Origin: Delphinus delphis
Lineage: Eukaryota; Chordata; Mammalia; Artiodactyla; Delphinidae
Direction: 5' to 3'
Assembly (NCBI RefSeq): GCF_949987515.2
Contig: NC_082684.1
Location: 119,578,080-119,642,079, forward strand
DNA length: 64,000 nucleotides
Position 1 is the first letter of the stretch, and every line of letters starts with the position of its first letter. This document shows, piece after piece, positions 51,668-63,400 of this stretch. The position numbers and the translations under genes were made by a program. A model generated the notes under the pieces. The model ran no database searches and was not told the origin of the DNA. It saw only the letters and a list, made by a program, of their open reading frames with translations.

Positions 51668-52374
51668 CTAAAAGAAATCAGGGGGGCAGTTACAGAAGCA
51701 AATGCCCAGGGAAGCCAGAGTTCATGCTCAGACCACAGTGTGGATGTTAAGGTGGAGACAGTTGCTCGCCGGGGCGTCATTCAATGTCACCTGCCCACAA
51801 TGCTGGTAGGAAGATGCAGAGACCCAGAGAGAGGCCATCAGGGGCCTTATCTATAAGTTCGAATGAAGACTATGTCATTAAAGAAAAGCTTTCTTCTTTT
51901 TGGCAAACTGAACAGCACACCCAACGTTCTCACGTTCACTGCTTAACTCTGCAGGTAACACTTTCATAAGGAAACGCACTCAATCAAAAGACCAGAAAAT
52001 GATGCTACAGGGCACCCAAATTTGGCCTGAAGCTCAGGTATAGCTCCAGAAGAATAGCCATGATTCCAAAGACCTCACCATCAACTTTGCACCCATGAAA
52101 CATGCGGGAGTGAAGGAGGGAGGCACACAGGCCCACTGCTCAGGGTTCCCCTGAGATTCTGAGCAGATTAACCGCACACCAAGCCTCCAGTAACAGCACC
52201 TGTCCTCCTCGCACCAGGCATCCCTGGTCCCTGGCCCAGGGCACAGTGTTGCCATCTGCAAAGTCAGGGAAGGAGGATAAAATACAACACTTGGACTCCT
52301 CCTCAGCGCTCAACAGCAACTAGGAAGCCTGGAGACCAGTTACATTTTCCATTACTGTGCCGATGGGGACTTAC
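51668..52374 (-). other. Short 707-bp ADAMTS17 intron
   Basis: Bounded by a GTAAGT donor (complement at 52369-52374) and a TTTTAG acceptor (complement at 51668-51673). No repeat recognised in it, unusual in this repeat-dense locus. Confidence 0.85.
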
Positions 52375-52458
52375 AGGACGCTGTCGTAGCAGGACAAGCT
52401 TGGTAACTTGAATGTTAACTTTAATTCCAAGGCTCTGGTGCTGAAACATATTGAATAC
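52375..52458 (-). CDS. ADAMTS17: ADAMTS17 internal exon, metalloprotease domain (84 bp, phase 0/0)
   Basis: On the minus strand the exon reads 28 codons beginning [14 protein letters not shown] and ending LVLLRQRP, with no stop. This matches the ADAMTS17 catalytic domain after the helix that ends in MNM; I recall a human Y at the second position where this copy has F, and human I where it has V. The acceptor is a strong pyrimidine tract ending GACAG (complement at 52459-52460). The donor is CCT followed by GTAAGT (complement at 52369-52374). ADAMTS17 is a secreted zinc metalloprotease of the extracellular matrix, linked to a Weill-Marchesani-like syndrome in people and to lens luxation in dogs. 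The exon is a multiple of three, so skipping it alone would keep the frame but remove a core strand of the fold. Confidence 0.93.
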
Positions 52459-52544
52459 CTGTCAAGAGAGAAAAAAAGAAATAGATAGAGATATAAATAC
52501 AAAAATAAAAACAACAACAACAGCGGTATCCTGGATGGGATCCT

Positions 52545-52745
52545 GGAACAAAGAAAAGATAGTAGGTGAAAACTAAGGACATCTGCACAAACTATGGACT
52601 TGAGTTAATAACAATGTAACAATATTGGTCCATTAGTTATAACAAACATACCACACTAATGTAAAATGTCAATAATAGGGGAAATTGTGTATGGGAACTC
52701 TCTGTACTACCTGTTCAATTTTCCTATAAATCTAAAACACAAAAT
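52545..52745 (+). repeat. Old L1 3' end
   Basis: 'aacaatattggtccattag', 'ggaactctctgtactacc' and 'cctataaatctaaaac' match the end of old L1 elements. It starts about 90 bp upstream of the 84-bp ADAMTS17 exon. Confidence 0.65.
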
Positions 52746-53771
52746 ATAAATGAATAAAATATAAATGTATTTATTTATAAAATGAAATATAAATTCTATT
52801 CATTAAAAACTATATTAATTAAAAAAAAATTTTTAAACTGTGTTCTTGCAGTACAAAAAAAATCTAAAGAAGAGTAATTATATGAAATTCCAATTTCAAT
52901 GTTCATAATAAAGTCTTATTGGAACAAAAAAATACATTTATGTGAGATATATAGCCCAGATTTTATTTAAAAGGCCTTCTGAGTCCAAAAAACTCCCATA
53001 AATATAAATTCCTCAAGAGAAACAAGTAAAACAGAAAACTCTGGAATCACACACACGTGTGCATAAAAACATATACATGCAAAGATAAACTGGAAATCAG
53101 TTGGTTGAAAAAAATGTATAGGACAGGTGATTTTGAAAAACAGAAATGGATGTCTGCTGATTCCGGTGTTTCCTGCGGGAAGGTGAAGGGGATCTTTATG
53201 AAAGGATGGGGGAGGTCCATGCCTGTGGCCATCTGCCACGTGTCAACTTGTATCTTCTCTAACCCTCATCACAACCCATCAAGGTTGGTGTCTCCACCAA
53301 CCTCGACTCAGTGACATAAAGCCACCAGCTCAAGACCCGCTGCCAGTCAACTATGACTACAATCCATATCCAGATTGTCCAGCCAAAAAGGCCATATTCC
53401 TTTTTTCCCTGAATTCCTCATTCTAACCAAAGTTTGTCAGTGAAATAAAGTTATAGTAACAGAAAAGGATATGCCCCTCTCAGTTTTGCACCTCTTGTTA
53501 GTAGAACTTAATTATAAGGATCTCAACATCAAGAAATCAAAGGATTCAAGGAGAAGAGAGATAGGAAAACTCAAGTAAGGCAAAGGAATGAAAGGTGACG
53601 TAGACAGAAGAGAACCATAGGATTTGAGGACCCCCAGATCATTACGATCCTCCTGAGTTCCTTCTCAGGAGAGAGCAGGATTCAGGGAGGTACAATGGAG
53701 TAGGTGATGAGAGTAGTAGTGTAAGATATAGAGGGAAGAGATAAAAATCTTTTAAATATTCGCTTTTCTTT

Positions 53772-53773
<2 letters not shown>

Positions 53774-53806
<33 letters not shown>

Positions 53807-53996
53807 GGTACGTGGGCCTCTCACTGTTGTGGCCTCTCCCGTTGCGGAGCACAGGCTCCGGACGCACAGGCTCAGTGGCCATGGCTCACGGGCCCAGCCG
53901 CTCCCCGGCATGTGGGATCTTCCCAGACTGGGGCACAAACCCATGTCCCCTGCATCGGCAGGCAGACTCTCAACCACTGCGCCACCAGGGAAGCCC
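53774..53996 (-). mobile_element. CHR SINE, short form, with 31-T antisense tail
   Basis: Uninterrupted T31 at 53774-53804, then 'gggcctctcactgttgtgg', 'ctccggacgcacaggctc' and the end 'cgccaccagggaagccc'. The low-complexity 10-bp repeat cttttctttt is at 53763-53772 and 53998-54007. The long pure tail and near-consensus body suggest a young insertion. Confidence 0.93.
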
Positions 53997-54042
53997 CCTT
54001 TTCTTTTTAAATTGGGAAAATATTTTGTTTCATTATGTCCCT

Positions 54043-54505
54043 TTCTTCAGTGTTATTGATATATAATTGATATACAACATTGTATTAGGCTCAGGTATAA
54101 AACATGATTATATATATTATACTATATATCATAGTATATATAATATATACATATCTCAAAATGATTACCACAATAAGTTGTTAACATCCATCACCTCACA
54201 TAATTACAATTGTTTTTCTTGTGAAATAACTTTTAAGACCTACTCTCTTAGCAACTTTCAAATATACCATACAGTACTGTTAACTATAGTCACCACGCTG
54301 TATCTTACATCTCCAGACCTTATTTATCTTACAAATAAAAGCTTGCACCTTTTGACCACCTCTACCCATACCCCTACCCCCCACCTCTGGGAACCACCAA
54401 TATGTTTTCTGTATCTATGAGTTCAGGTTTTTTAGATTCCACATATAAGTGAAATCATACAGTGTTTGTTTTTCTCTGTCTAACTTATTTCACTTGGTTT
54501 TGAAT
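54043..54505 (-). mobile_element. L1 3' UTR, antisense (older subfamily)
   Basis: 'attgatatataattgatat', 'gattaccacaataagttgtt', 'taactatagtcaccacgctg' and 'tgaccacctctaccc' are an antisense old L1 3' UTR. Includes an AT-rich near-palindrome at about 54106-54150. Confidence 0.8.
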
Positions 54506-55509
54506 ATGCTTTTTTTTCCTGACAGACATAATCCAGAGGGAGAATTTTCTAGCAGGGGCATTAAAATTTTCTCTCCAGTACATCAGCAGCAACATAAAGC
54601 AATGACCACAGCCAACAGCGTGGCCACAGTTAATTCAGGCCATGTGAAGCTGGACACGGCGTCGGGCACACAAGCGGCAGAAGCCAGGCACGCACAGTGC
54701 TTGAGCATCTGTGTGACAAAGGAATTAGCTGTGTCAGTGCTTGGATTTTTCTCTTTGAAAACTATTATTAAAGCAAAACAGAATCTTTGTGTAATTTAAT
54801 ATTCTTTCCCACAAGGAAAAATACAACATATTCAGTTATTCTGTTCTCACTACCCCCTCCCAAAACTTTTTCTTTCCTCAAGGACAAAATTGCAGTCATT
54901 TTTTTTATACTAGACCATCTGTAGGCCAATTCTGAAGTCATACCTTAACTACCTATCCTTAAACCTGGGTGAAGAAGGGAAAAGCACATAACTTTTTCCT
55001 TTTTTCTGAGAACCACCCAACGGCTGTAAATCAAATTTTTCCAGAAATATTCAGCCTTAGGATTGGGCCCAAATTGGAAAACCTCAATTCAAAACATGAA
55101 AACTAGAAAGAATGAAAACTTGAAATTATGAGGGAGAAAATTCAAGTCACACAGGGTTTCAAGGTGCAATCTAAACAATGCCTGTAACAGCAATGGCAGC
55201 CAAAGACATTAAAGAATATTGTGGGTTTAAAGCAATAACACAGGAAAGCAATTCTCAGTGATGTTCTGACACGCCCCCTGAAAGCAGCATAAAGAACAGA
55301 GCCTGAATGGAATGATGTAAGTTTCAGGAAGGACAAAGCTATAGAAACAAACTCCCTCATCAGAATCCCCCGCTCTCCGGCTGAGGACAGTTCTGCACAT
55401 CCCATGTACCGTGACCCCAAAAGGCTCAGGTACTTTTCTTGGAGCAAATACACAAAAAATATGTGAGCTGGAGGGGGAGAAAAGCTTCATGCTCTAGAGG
55501 CTGGGACGG

Positions 55510-55682
55510 AGGGTGAGATGGGGAACTGTTGTTTAATGAGTGTAGAGTTTCCGTCTTGCCAGATGACAAAGTTCTAAGGTTTGACTGCACAACAATGTGA
55601 ATATAATTAATGATACTGAACTGTATACTTAAAAATGACTATATGGTAAATCCTGTTATGTGTATTTTACCAAATTAAAACT
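55510..55682 (+). repeat. Old L1 3' end (L1ME-like)
   Basis: 'actgttgtttaatgagtgta', 'tgatactgaactgtatact' and 'atggtaaatcctgttatgtg' followed by ttttaccaaattaaaa. Related to 40600-40820. Confidence 0.7.
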
Positions 55683-56514
55683 TTTTCATTAATTAATTTA
55701 AGACAAGAAGCTTCATGCTCTGAACAACGTTCTCTAGTAAGCCTGCCGGAAGGTACCCCCCCTTGATGTGTAACTGGGATGCCCACGTTCAGAAGAGCAG
55801 GCAGAAGCGACCACAGCTAAAGCACCTTGTCACCTCAATAGACAAAGCTCCCACAAAGCCCAGCAGAGCGCAGGGCCAGGCAGACACACAGGATCTCCCT
55901 CAAAGCCCAGTGCCGAGCCGGGCGAGCCAGACGAGAATCCGACGACAGCCACAGAACACAAAGCAGCAGGCCTCAAAGACATGTAAGGAAGTCTCCCTGT
56001 TCTCCTCTGCCATGGAAATTCACACTCAGGAGAGTCTTGGAGGCAGCGGCCCCATGATGTTTAGGGAGACACCTGGATGGGCAGGGAACAGCACAACCAA
56101 TTGTCTGGAAAGTCTGTCTCCTGCATCCAGCTCTGGCTGCATCCTGGCAAGTGTTCAGAGCCCCAGCTTCATTTGTCACATTTCCTTGGCAGCCTGGGGG
56201 CCAAGTGGGTGGACCCACTGCCAGCAGCACACTGCAGGGCTCCCCTGGCTGGGCAACAGGGGACACGGTCAGGGAGGGGTAGACAGGGACAGGTGATGGG
56301 GGCACGTGGGGAGGAGCTGTTCGCAATGCCAGGTGGGGTTTTCACATGAGCACCACCTACCTGGTGACTTAGGGCCTCCCCAGGGACAGATGGGAAGTGG
56401 AGGTGACTCCCTCACATCGCAGGCCGCACCCATCCAGACCCGCACCCTGGAGGGGGCTATATTCTCTAGCAGTCCCTCTGAGAGGGGTCCCTGAAGCAGC
56501 AGCACCAACATGGC

Positions 56515-56650
56515 CTGAGCACATTTTGGAAACGCATTCTGGAGCCCACCCCAGACCCCATGAATCAGAACTCGGTGGAGGGGGGTGGGCCCAGCCATCT
56601 GCATTCCACAAGGCCCCCAGCAGCTTCCCATCATGGCCACGGGGGTGTGG
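56515..56650 (-). mobile_element. MER5A-like fragment
   Basis: 'tgaatcagaactcggtggag' and 'gggcccagccatctgcattcc' in MER5A order. Partial and diverged. Confidence 0.5.
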
Positions 56651-57169
56651 GAACCAGTGAGCACTCTAGCACTGCTGCTAGTTTCTCTGCTCACCAGAGA
56701 GGCTTGTTGTCTGTTTCACATGGTAATTGAGTCAAATTGATGTCATTTTTCCTCCAAACAGAACTTGCCTGGAGCGGCTCAGGTTTTCATTCCATTCTGT
56801 GGTTGTTAAGGAAGCTAAAAACAACCAAAGCTCTTTCAAGTGGCCCCATTTTCCAATTTGGCTGCCCAAACCCACGGCTTCTAGTGTCAGCACCACCTGT
56901 TTCCATCTGCAATTTGTTCTTTAAAATATTCCTGCTTCTGTGTCACCACCACCCCCAACCAAAGGAAAATAAAGTCACATACATAAAAAGGCACTACAGC
57001 ATATTTGGAAAATCAACCAAAGCCCACTCAGGGCACCCACTGCGGCTTGCTGACAGCTCAGAGACACAGGTCTGGCTGAAGTTTCTCCCTCCACACATTC
57101 CTGCACAGGTGAGCGGATTGCTGGGACACATAGCCCAGTGGGACTCTATACCCCTCTGAGCCAGGTGGA

Positions 57170-57660
57170 GGGATCTTTTAAAACACAAATCAGTGTATAC
57201 CACTCTTCTACTTGACCCCTGCACAGCTTCCCCGTCGCACATGCAGTGAAGCTGGCTCTCCATGCCCTGACCCCTGAGGGGGAGGCCGGAGCACCTCTCA
57301 CTGTGCCCTACCCTCCCCATCACCCACCAGGAATCACCTCTCCCTGTGCCTCCCAAATGCCAGACTGACTCCCACTGGCTGGCTCCTTATGTCAGTGTAA
57401 TGCCTTCCCTTCTAAGTGGAGGGTCACTCATCACAGAGGTGTCCCTGACTGCCCCAGTCACTTGCTATCACCTGGATCTTTGCATAGCAGTTTATAAAAT
57501 TTGCACAAAAATCCCTGATTTGTGTGTTGAGTACTGCCTGTTGGTGCCACCACATGAGCTCCATGAGGATGGGACCTGTTGTGGTCCCTACTCGATCCCC
57601 AGTCCCTAGGAAGTCCCCAGCGCACATTAGGTACCCAATAAATATAACTGAATGGAATTA
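57170..57660 (+). repeat. L2 LINE 3' part
   Basis: 'cttctacttgacccctgcac', 'gtgtccctgactgccccag', 'atgagctccatgaggatggg' and 'acccaataaatataactgaa' follow the L2 3' region for nearly 500 bp. Confidence 0.8.
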
Positions 57661-57672
57661 GTGAGTGCATCT

Positions 57673-58243
57673 CATTTTTTTTATTGTGGTAAAAAACATA
57701 TAACATAAAATTTACCATCTTAACCATTTTTAAGTATACAGTTCAGTAGTGTTAAATACATTCTCATTATTGTGCTACCATCACCACCATCCACCTTCAG
57801 AGCTTTTTTATGTTCCCAAACTGGACCTCTGCACCCATTAAACAACAACTTCTCATTCCCCTCTCCCCTCAGCCCCCAGCAACCACCACTACTTTCTGTC
57901 TCTATGAATTTGACTACTCTAGGCACCTCTTATGAGTGGACTCATACAGAACCTGTCTTTTTGTGATTGGCTTATTTCCTTAACATAATGTCCTCAAGGT
58001 TCATCTATGTCATAGCATGCATCAGTTTCTTTCCTTTTTAAAGTTGAATAATATTCTATTGTGTATATATGTACACATATATATTTTTGTTTATCCTTCA
58101 ATGGACATTTGGGTTACTTCCTCCTTTTGTGAATTATTTGTGAATAATGCTGCCATGAACAAATATCTCTTGGAGACTCTGCTTTCAATTCATTTTGTGT
58201 ATATACCCCAAAGTGGAACCATAGAATCATATGTCATGTGAGT
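57673..58243 (-). mobile_element. L1 3' end, antisense
   Basis: 'tttttattgtggtaaaaaac', 'accatcttaaccatttttaa', 'ttgtgattggcttatttcc' and 'atgctgccatgaacaaata' are an antisense L1 tail, inserted directly after the L2 at 57660. Confidence 0.85.
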
Positions 58244-58723
58244 GAACCTCTTTTATGCTTTGGTCTGTGTAGTGTCTGGACACTTTGCTGGGATTTTTAA
58301 AATTTCCTTTTCTCTTTTGGCTAAAGATGTTGTTTTCATTGGGGAAAGTTCCCCACTGGGTGAGCTCTGGAGAAAGGAAGGAACCCTCTTTCCACTGTAG
58401 AAACCAAAGCAAGTGGAAACTCACTCTGCCTGCCACAGAAGCCCTGGAGGGGCACTGGCAGTGGAGAGATGGTCCCAGGACACAACAGTGGCAGCAAGAC
58501 TGCAGCCCATACTCCTGGCCAGAACTCAGCCTTGCTCTCTCCTGCTGCCTGGCCCCTCTCCCTTGAGTCTCCTGACCCTTACCCTCCCCCCAGTTCTGAG
58601 GCTGGTGACCCAGCCTTCCTTTTGATTCTGGGCTCCTCCGTATACGGCTCCAAAAACATGTTTCCTCTTCTGCTTCAGTTATCCCAGATCTAGTTTCTTC
58701 TGCTTATAATCAAAACCCCTGAC

Positions 58724-59295
58724 TGATACAAAAACCAAGCTCACTGCTCTGTGATTTACAAAGCTCCTTTATTCCTTGTTTTAAAACGGGACCACTCTGC
58801 ATGATGCTGGTAGGGGAACCACTGACCGAAACTGCCGACCCTGGCCAGGCACCACAGTAACCATCTACATGAGTTGTTTTACGACAGAAAGTCCTAGTAA
58901 GGAACATGGAACTAATAAGCCACCACCAACCTGAAGAATTCAGGAAAGGTCAAAAGGAGACTCCAGTCCATATGTCCTACCAACCTCCCAGAATCCTCCT
59001 CGCTGGAATCCATCTTGGCTGAGCGATGCACACACCACCAAGAAGGATCCTGAGTCAGAATGATTGGCCAGAGACCACCCGAAAACTAATCCCATCATCA
59101 TAAAACCCGAGACTGCGAGCCATGTGGCAGAGCAGTCCTCCTGGGTTCCCTTACCCTCCTGCTCTCCACCTGGGTGCCCCTTCCCAATAAAGTCTCTTGC
59201 TTTGTTAGCACACATGTCTCCCTGGTCAATTCATTTCCAAGTGTTAGACAAGAGCCCACTCTTGGGCCCTAGAAGGGATCCCCCTTCCTGCAACA
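58724..59295 (+). mobile_element. Solo LTR, endogenous retrovirus (ERV1/gammaretrovirus-like)
   Basis: Begins TGATACAAAAACC, has a TATA-like cataaaac at about 59099, AATAAA at 59186-59191, U5 with 'gtcaattcatttccaag' and ends CCTGCAACA. Shares 'catcttggctgag', 'atgattggccaga' and 'cccgaaaact' with the LTR at 12110-12862, so the two families are related. No internal viral genes are adjacent. Left boundary uncertain. Confidence 0.75.
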
Positions 59296-59763
59296 ATGCC
59301 AGGGTTGTTTTAGTACTGGCTTCCATGCTTTACAAGTCCTCAAAAATGACCAAAGTGACTCTGCTCTCACAGCAGCCACTTCTTCTGTTGCTCTAAAGAC
59401 TGATTTAACAGGGCTCAGAGGTGAAGTCGTTTGTAGCAGCCAAGCACGCTCTCAGAACAGTTCTTTCCCACCACACTTGTTTTATCAGCTCCATCTTGAT
59501 ACCTCCTCCTTGAAGGACAAGATGTGAGAGGAGTTGAAGGGGACCACCCATAGCACAGTGGGCTGTGTGGGAGGTGTAAATATGTAATTGCATTTATGTA
59601 GAAACACTTTCTACCAGAGTTTAGGACACCACATCTGTGTGACATGCTTAGAATACAAAAGGCTTTTCAGAAGTAAATTAATTGAGGAATTAAAAAAGGA
59701 AAGCCAGTGTTTACACAACTTCAGCACTAAATCCTTTGCAAAGGATGTTAGAAAATGGCATTA

Positions 59764-59895
59764 GTCACTCATTTATGAGTTCACAGATGCCACAAAAATT
59801 TCTTGATCACCTGCACATGTACAAGGCACTGGGGAAATAACGACAAGGGTGTACACACAGTCCTACCTTGATGAGCTTACAGATGGTGCAAAGAC
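59764..59895 (-). repeat. L2 LINE fragment
   Basis: 'cactcatttatgagttcaca', 'ttcttgatcacctgcacatg' and 'acaaggcactggggaaata' are a reversed, diverged L2 3' end. Confidence 0.55.
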
Positions 59896-60439
59896 AGTAA
59901 GCAGGGTGGGTTTTTAAAAATTCTGTTAAATATGCATAATATGAAATTTACATTTTTAAGTGTATGGTTTAGCGGCATTAAGTACACTCAGATTGTTGTG
60001 GAACAATCACTACTATCCATCTACAGAACTTTTTCATTTTCCTCAATTGAAATTCTGCAGCTATTAAACACTAATTCTCCATTCCCCATCCTGCTCTAGC
60101 CCCTGGCAACCACCATTCTACTTTCTGTCTCTATGAATTTGACTACTCCAGGCACTTCATTTGAGTGTAATCATACAGTATTTGTACAGTATTTATACTT
60201 TTGTGACTGGCTTATTTCATTTAACATAATGTTCTCAAGGTTCATCCTTGTAGCATGTGTCAGAATTTCCTTCCTTTTTTAAGGCTGAATGATAGTTAAT
60301 TGAGTGTATATATCACATTTCTGTCTACCCATTCATCCTTCAGTGAACACTGAGTTGCTTCCTCCTTTTGACTATTGTGAATAATGCTGCTATGAACATG
60401 GGTGTACAAGTTTCTGTTCATGACCCTGCTTTCACTTCT

Positions 60440-63400
60440 TTGGGGTATATACCCAGAAGTGGATCATATTAAAATTCTATTTTTTTAAGAACCATCATAC
60501 TGTTTTCCAAAGGAGCTGCACCATTTTATGGTCCCAAGAACAGTACACAAGGGTGCCCATTTCTCCATATCCTTGTCAACACCTGTTATTTTACAATTTT
60601 TTTTAGTAACAGCATTTTAATGAAAGTAACATAATATCTCATTGTCATTTTGATTTGCATTTCCCTAATGATTAGTGACACTGAATATCTTTTCATATGA
60701 TTACTGGCCATTTGTGTATCTTCTTTGGAGAAATGTCTATTCAAGTCCTTTGCCCATTTTAAAATCACGTTGTTTAGTTTTGTTGTTGTTGTCGAATTTT
60801 GGTGTTCTCTATATATTCTGGATACTATCAGATATGTAATTTGCAAGTATTTTCTCCCATTTTTTGAGTTGCCTTTTTACTCTGTTTATAGTGTCCTTTG
60901 ATGCATAAGTTTTAAAATTTGGTGAAGACCAATTTGTCTACTTTTTTCTTTTGTTGCCTGTGCCTTTGGTATAATATCCAAGAAATTATTGCCAAATCCA
61001 ATGTCAGGAAGTTTTCCCCTATGTTTCCTTCTAGGATTTTTATAGTTTTAGCTCTTACATTCAGGTCTGTAACCCATTTTGAATTAATTTTTGTATATGA
61101 TGTTAGGTAAGGGTCCAACTTCATCCGTTTTGCATGTACATATCCAGTCTTCCCATCACCACTTGTTCAAAAGACTGTCACTTCCCCATTGAATGGTCTT
61201 TGTAGTCTTGTTGAAAAGCATTTGACCACATATGTCAGAGTATATTTCTGGGCTCTCTATTCGATTCCACTGGTCTATATGTTTGTCTTTATGCCAGTAT
61301 CACAGTGTTTTGATTACTATACCTTTGTAGTAAATTTTGAAATCAGGAAATGAGTCTTCCAACTTTTTCTTTTCCAAGATTGTTTTGGCTATTCAGGGTC
61401 TCTCGAGATTCCATTCAAATTTTAGAATGAATTTCTCAATTTCTGCAAGGAAAAATGTTGTTAGCATTTTGCTAGTGACTGCATGAATCTGTACATTGCT
61501 TTGGGCAGTACTGACATCTTTATTATAAGACTACTAATCCATGAACATCAGTGTCTTTCCATTTATTTATGTCTTCTCTTTTTCCATCAATGTTTTGTAG
61601 ATTTTAGTGTACAAGTTTTTTACCTCTTTAATTCCTAAGTATTTTATTCTTTTTGACACTATTGTAAATGGAATGGTTTTCTTAATTTCCTTTTCAGATT
61701 GTTCATTGTTAGTTACAGAAATGCAACTGATTTGTGTACACTGGTTTTGCACCCTGCTAATTTGCTGAATTATTTTATTAGTTCTAATTTTTGTGTGTAG
61801 GATTTCATGATTTTCTACATGGCTCATGCTATCTGTAAACACAGATAATTTTACTTCTTTCCTTTCCTTCCTTTTTCTTGATTAATTGCTCTGGCTAGGA
61901 CTTCCAGTACTATGTTGGATAGAAGTAGTGAAAGTAAGCATCCTTGTCTTGTTCCTGATCTTAGAGGAGAAGTTTTCAATCTGTCACCATTGAGTATTAC
62001 ATTCACTATGGGTTTTTCATATATGCCTTTTATAATGTTGAGGTAGCTTCCTTCTATTCCTAGTTTGTTGAGTGTTTTTTATCATGAAAGACAGATGAAT
62101 TTTATCCAATGCTTTTTCAACATCACTTGAGACAATTATGTGATTTTTTGCTTCCTTCTGTTAATGTGGTATATTACACTGCTTGATTTTTGTATGTTGA
62201 ACCATCCTTGCATTCTAGAAGTAAATCCCAGTTTGTCATGGTGCACAATATGATTCTGGTTTGCTAGTATTTTGTTGAGAATTTTTGTAATAATGTTCAA
62301 AAGGGAAATTGTTTTCTTATTCATAAGGAACTACAGTTTTCTTTTCTTGTAGTGTCTTTATCCGGCTTTGGTATGAGGGCAATGCTAGCTTCATAGAAAA
62401 GAGTTAGAAAGCATTTTCTCCTCTTTAGTTTTTTGGAAGAGTTTGAGGAGGACTGATTAATTAGTTCTCCTTTAAATGTACGGTATAATTCACCAGTTAA
62501 GCTGTCAGGTTCAGGGCTTTCCTTTGTCAGGAGGTTTCTGATTACTGATTCAATCTCCTTACTAGTTATAGGTCTATTCAGATTTTCTAGATCTTTGTGA
62601 TTAAGTCTTGGTAAGCTCTGTGTTTCTATAGGTATTTGTCCAGTTCATCTAGGTTATCCGATCTGTGGGCATACAATGGTTCATAGTATTTTTTTTTGAA
62701 TTTTTGAATTTTATTTATTTTTTTATACAGCAGGTCCTTATTAGTCATCAATTTTATACACATCAGTGTATACATGTCAATCCCAATTGCCAAATTCATA
62801 CAGTATTCTTTTATAATCCTTTTTGCTTCTATAGAATTGGTAGTCATATCCCCACTTTCATTTCTGATTTTAGTAATTCAAGTTTTTTTTATAATCAGTC
62901 TAGCTAAAGGTTTATCAATTTTGTTAATTTTTTTGAAAACTCAATTCTTGGTTTTGTTGATTTCTCTATTGTTTTTCTATTCTTTATTTTATTTATTTCT
63001 GCTCTAATCTTTATTATTTCCTTCCTTCTGCTAGCTTTGAGTTTAGTTTGCTCTTCTAGCTCTTTAAGGTGTGAAGTTAGGTTATTGATTTGAGATCCTT
63101 CTTTTAATGTAAGCATTTTACAGCTATACATTTCCTTCTGAGCACTGCTTTCACTGTGTTCCATAAGTTTCGGTATGTTGTGTTTTCATTTTAATTCAGC
63201 TTTATGCATTTTTTCATTTCCCCTGTAATTTCTCCCTTGACCCACTGGTTGTCTAAGAGTGTGTTGTTTAATTTCCACATATTTGTGAATTCTCCAGTTT
63301 TCCTTCTGTTACTGATTTCTAACTTAATCCACTGTGGTTGGAGAAGATACTTTGTATGATATCTTTTAAATCTGATGAAACTTAATCTGTGAGCTAATAT

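Larger units (their letters stand above)
54506..57169. other. Mostly unique intronic sequence
   Basis: Apart from the L1ME-like end (55510-55682) and a MER5A piece (56515-56650) nothing is recognised. 52746-53773, 58244-58723 and 59296-59763 are also unassigned. Confidence 0.6.

Noticed and set aside
54106..54150. AT-rich palindrome as a possible cruciform or fragile site
   Set aside because: Imperfect, short and within old L1 3' UTR; ordinary AT-rich drift is enough to explain it.
54449..54799. Plus-strand frame of 116 codons
   Set aside because: Its first part is an antisense L1 3' UTR, and the remainder has no domain or splice context.
55763..56296. Plus-strand frame of 177 codons
   Set aside because: Low-complexity S/Q-rich composition, no homology recognised, no start context or splice support; typical of GC-rich intron.
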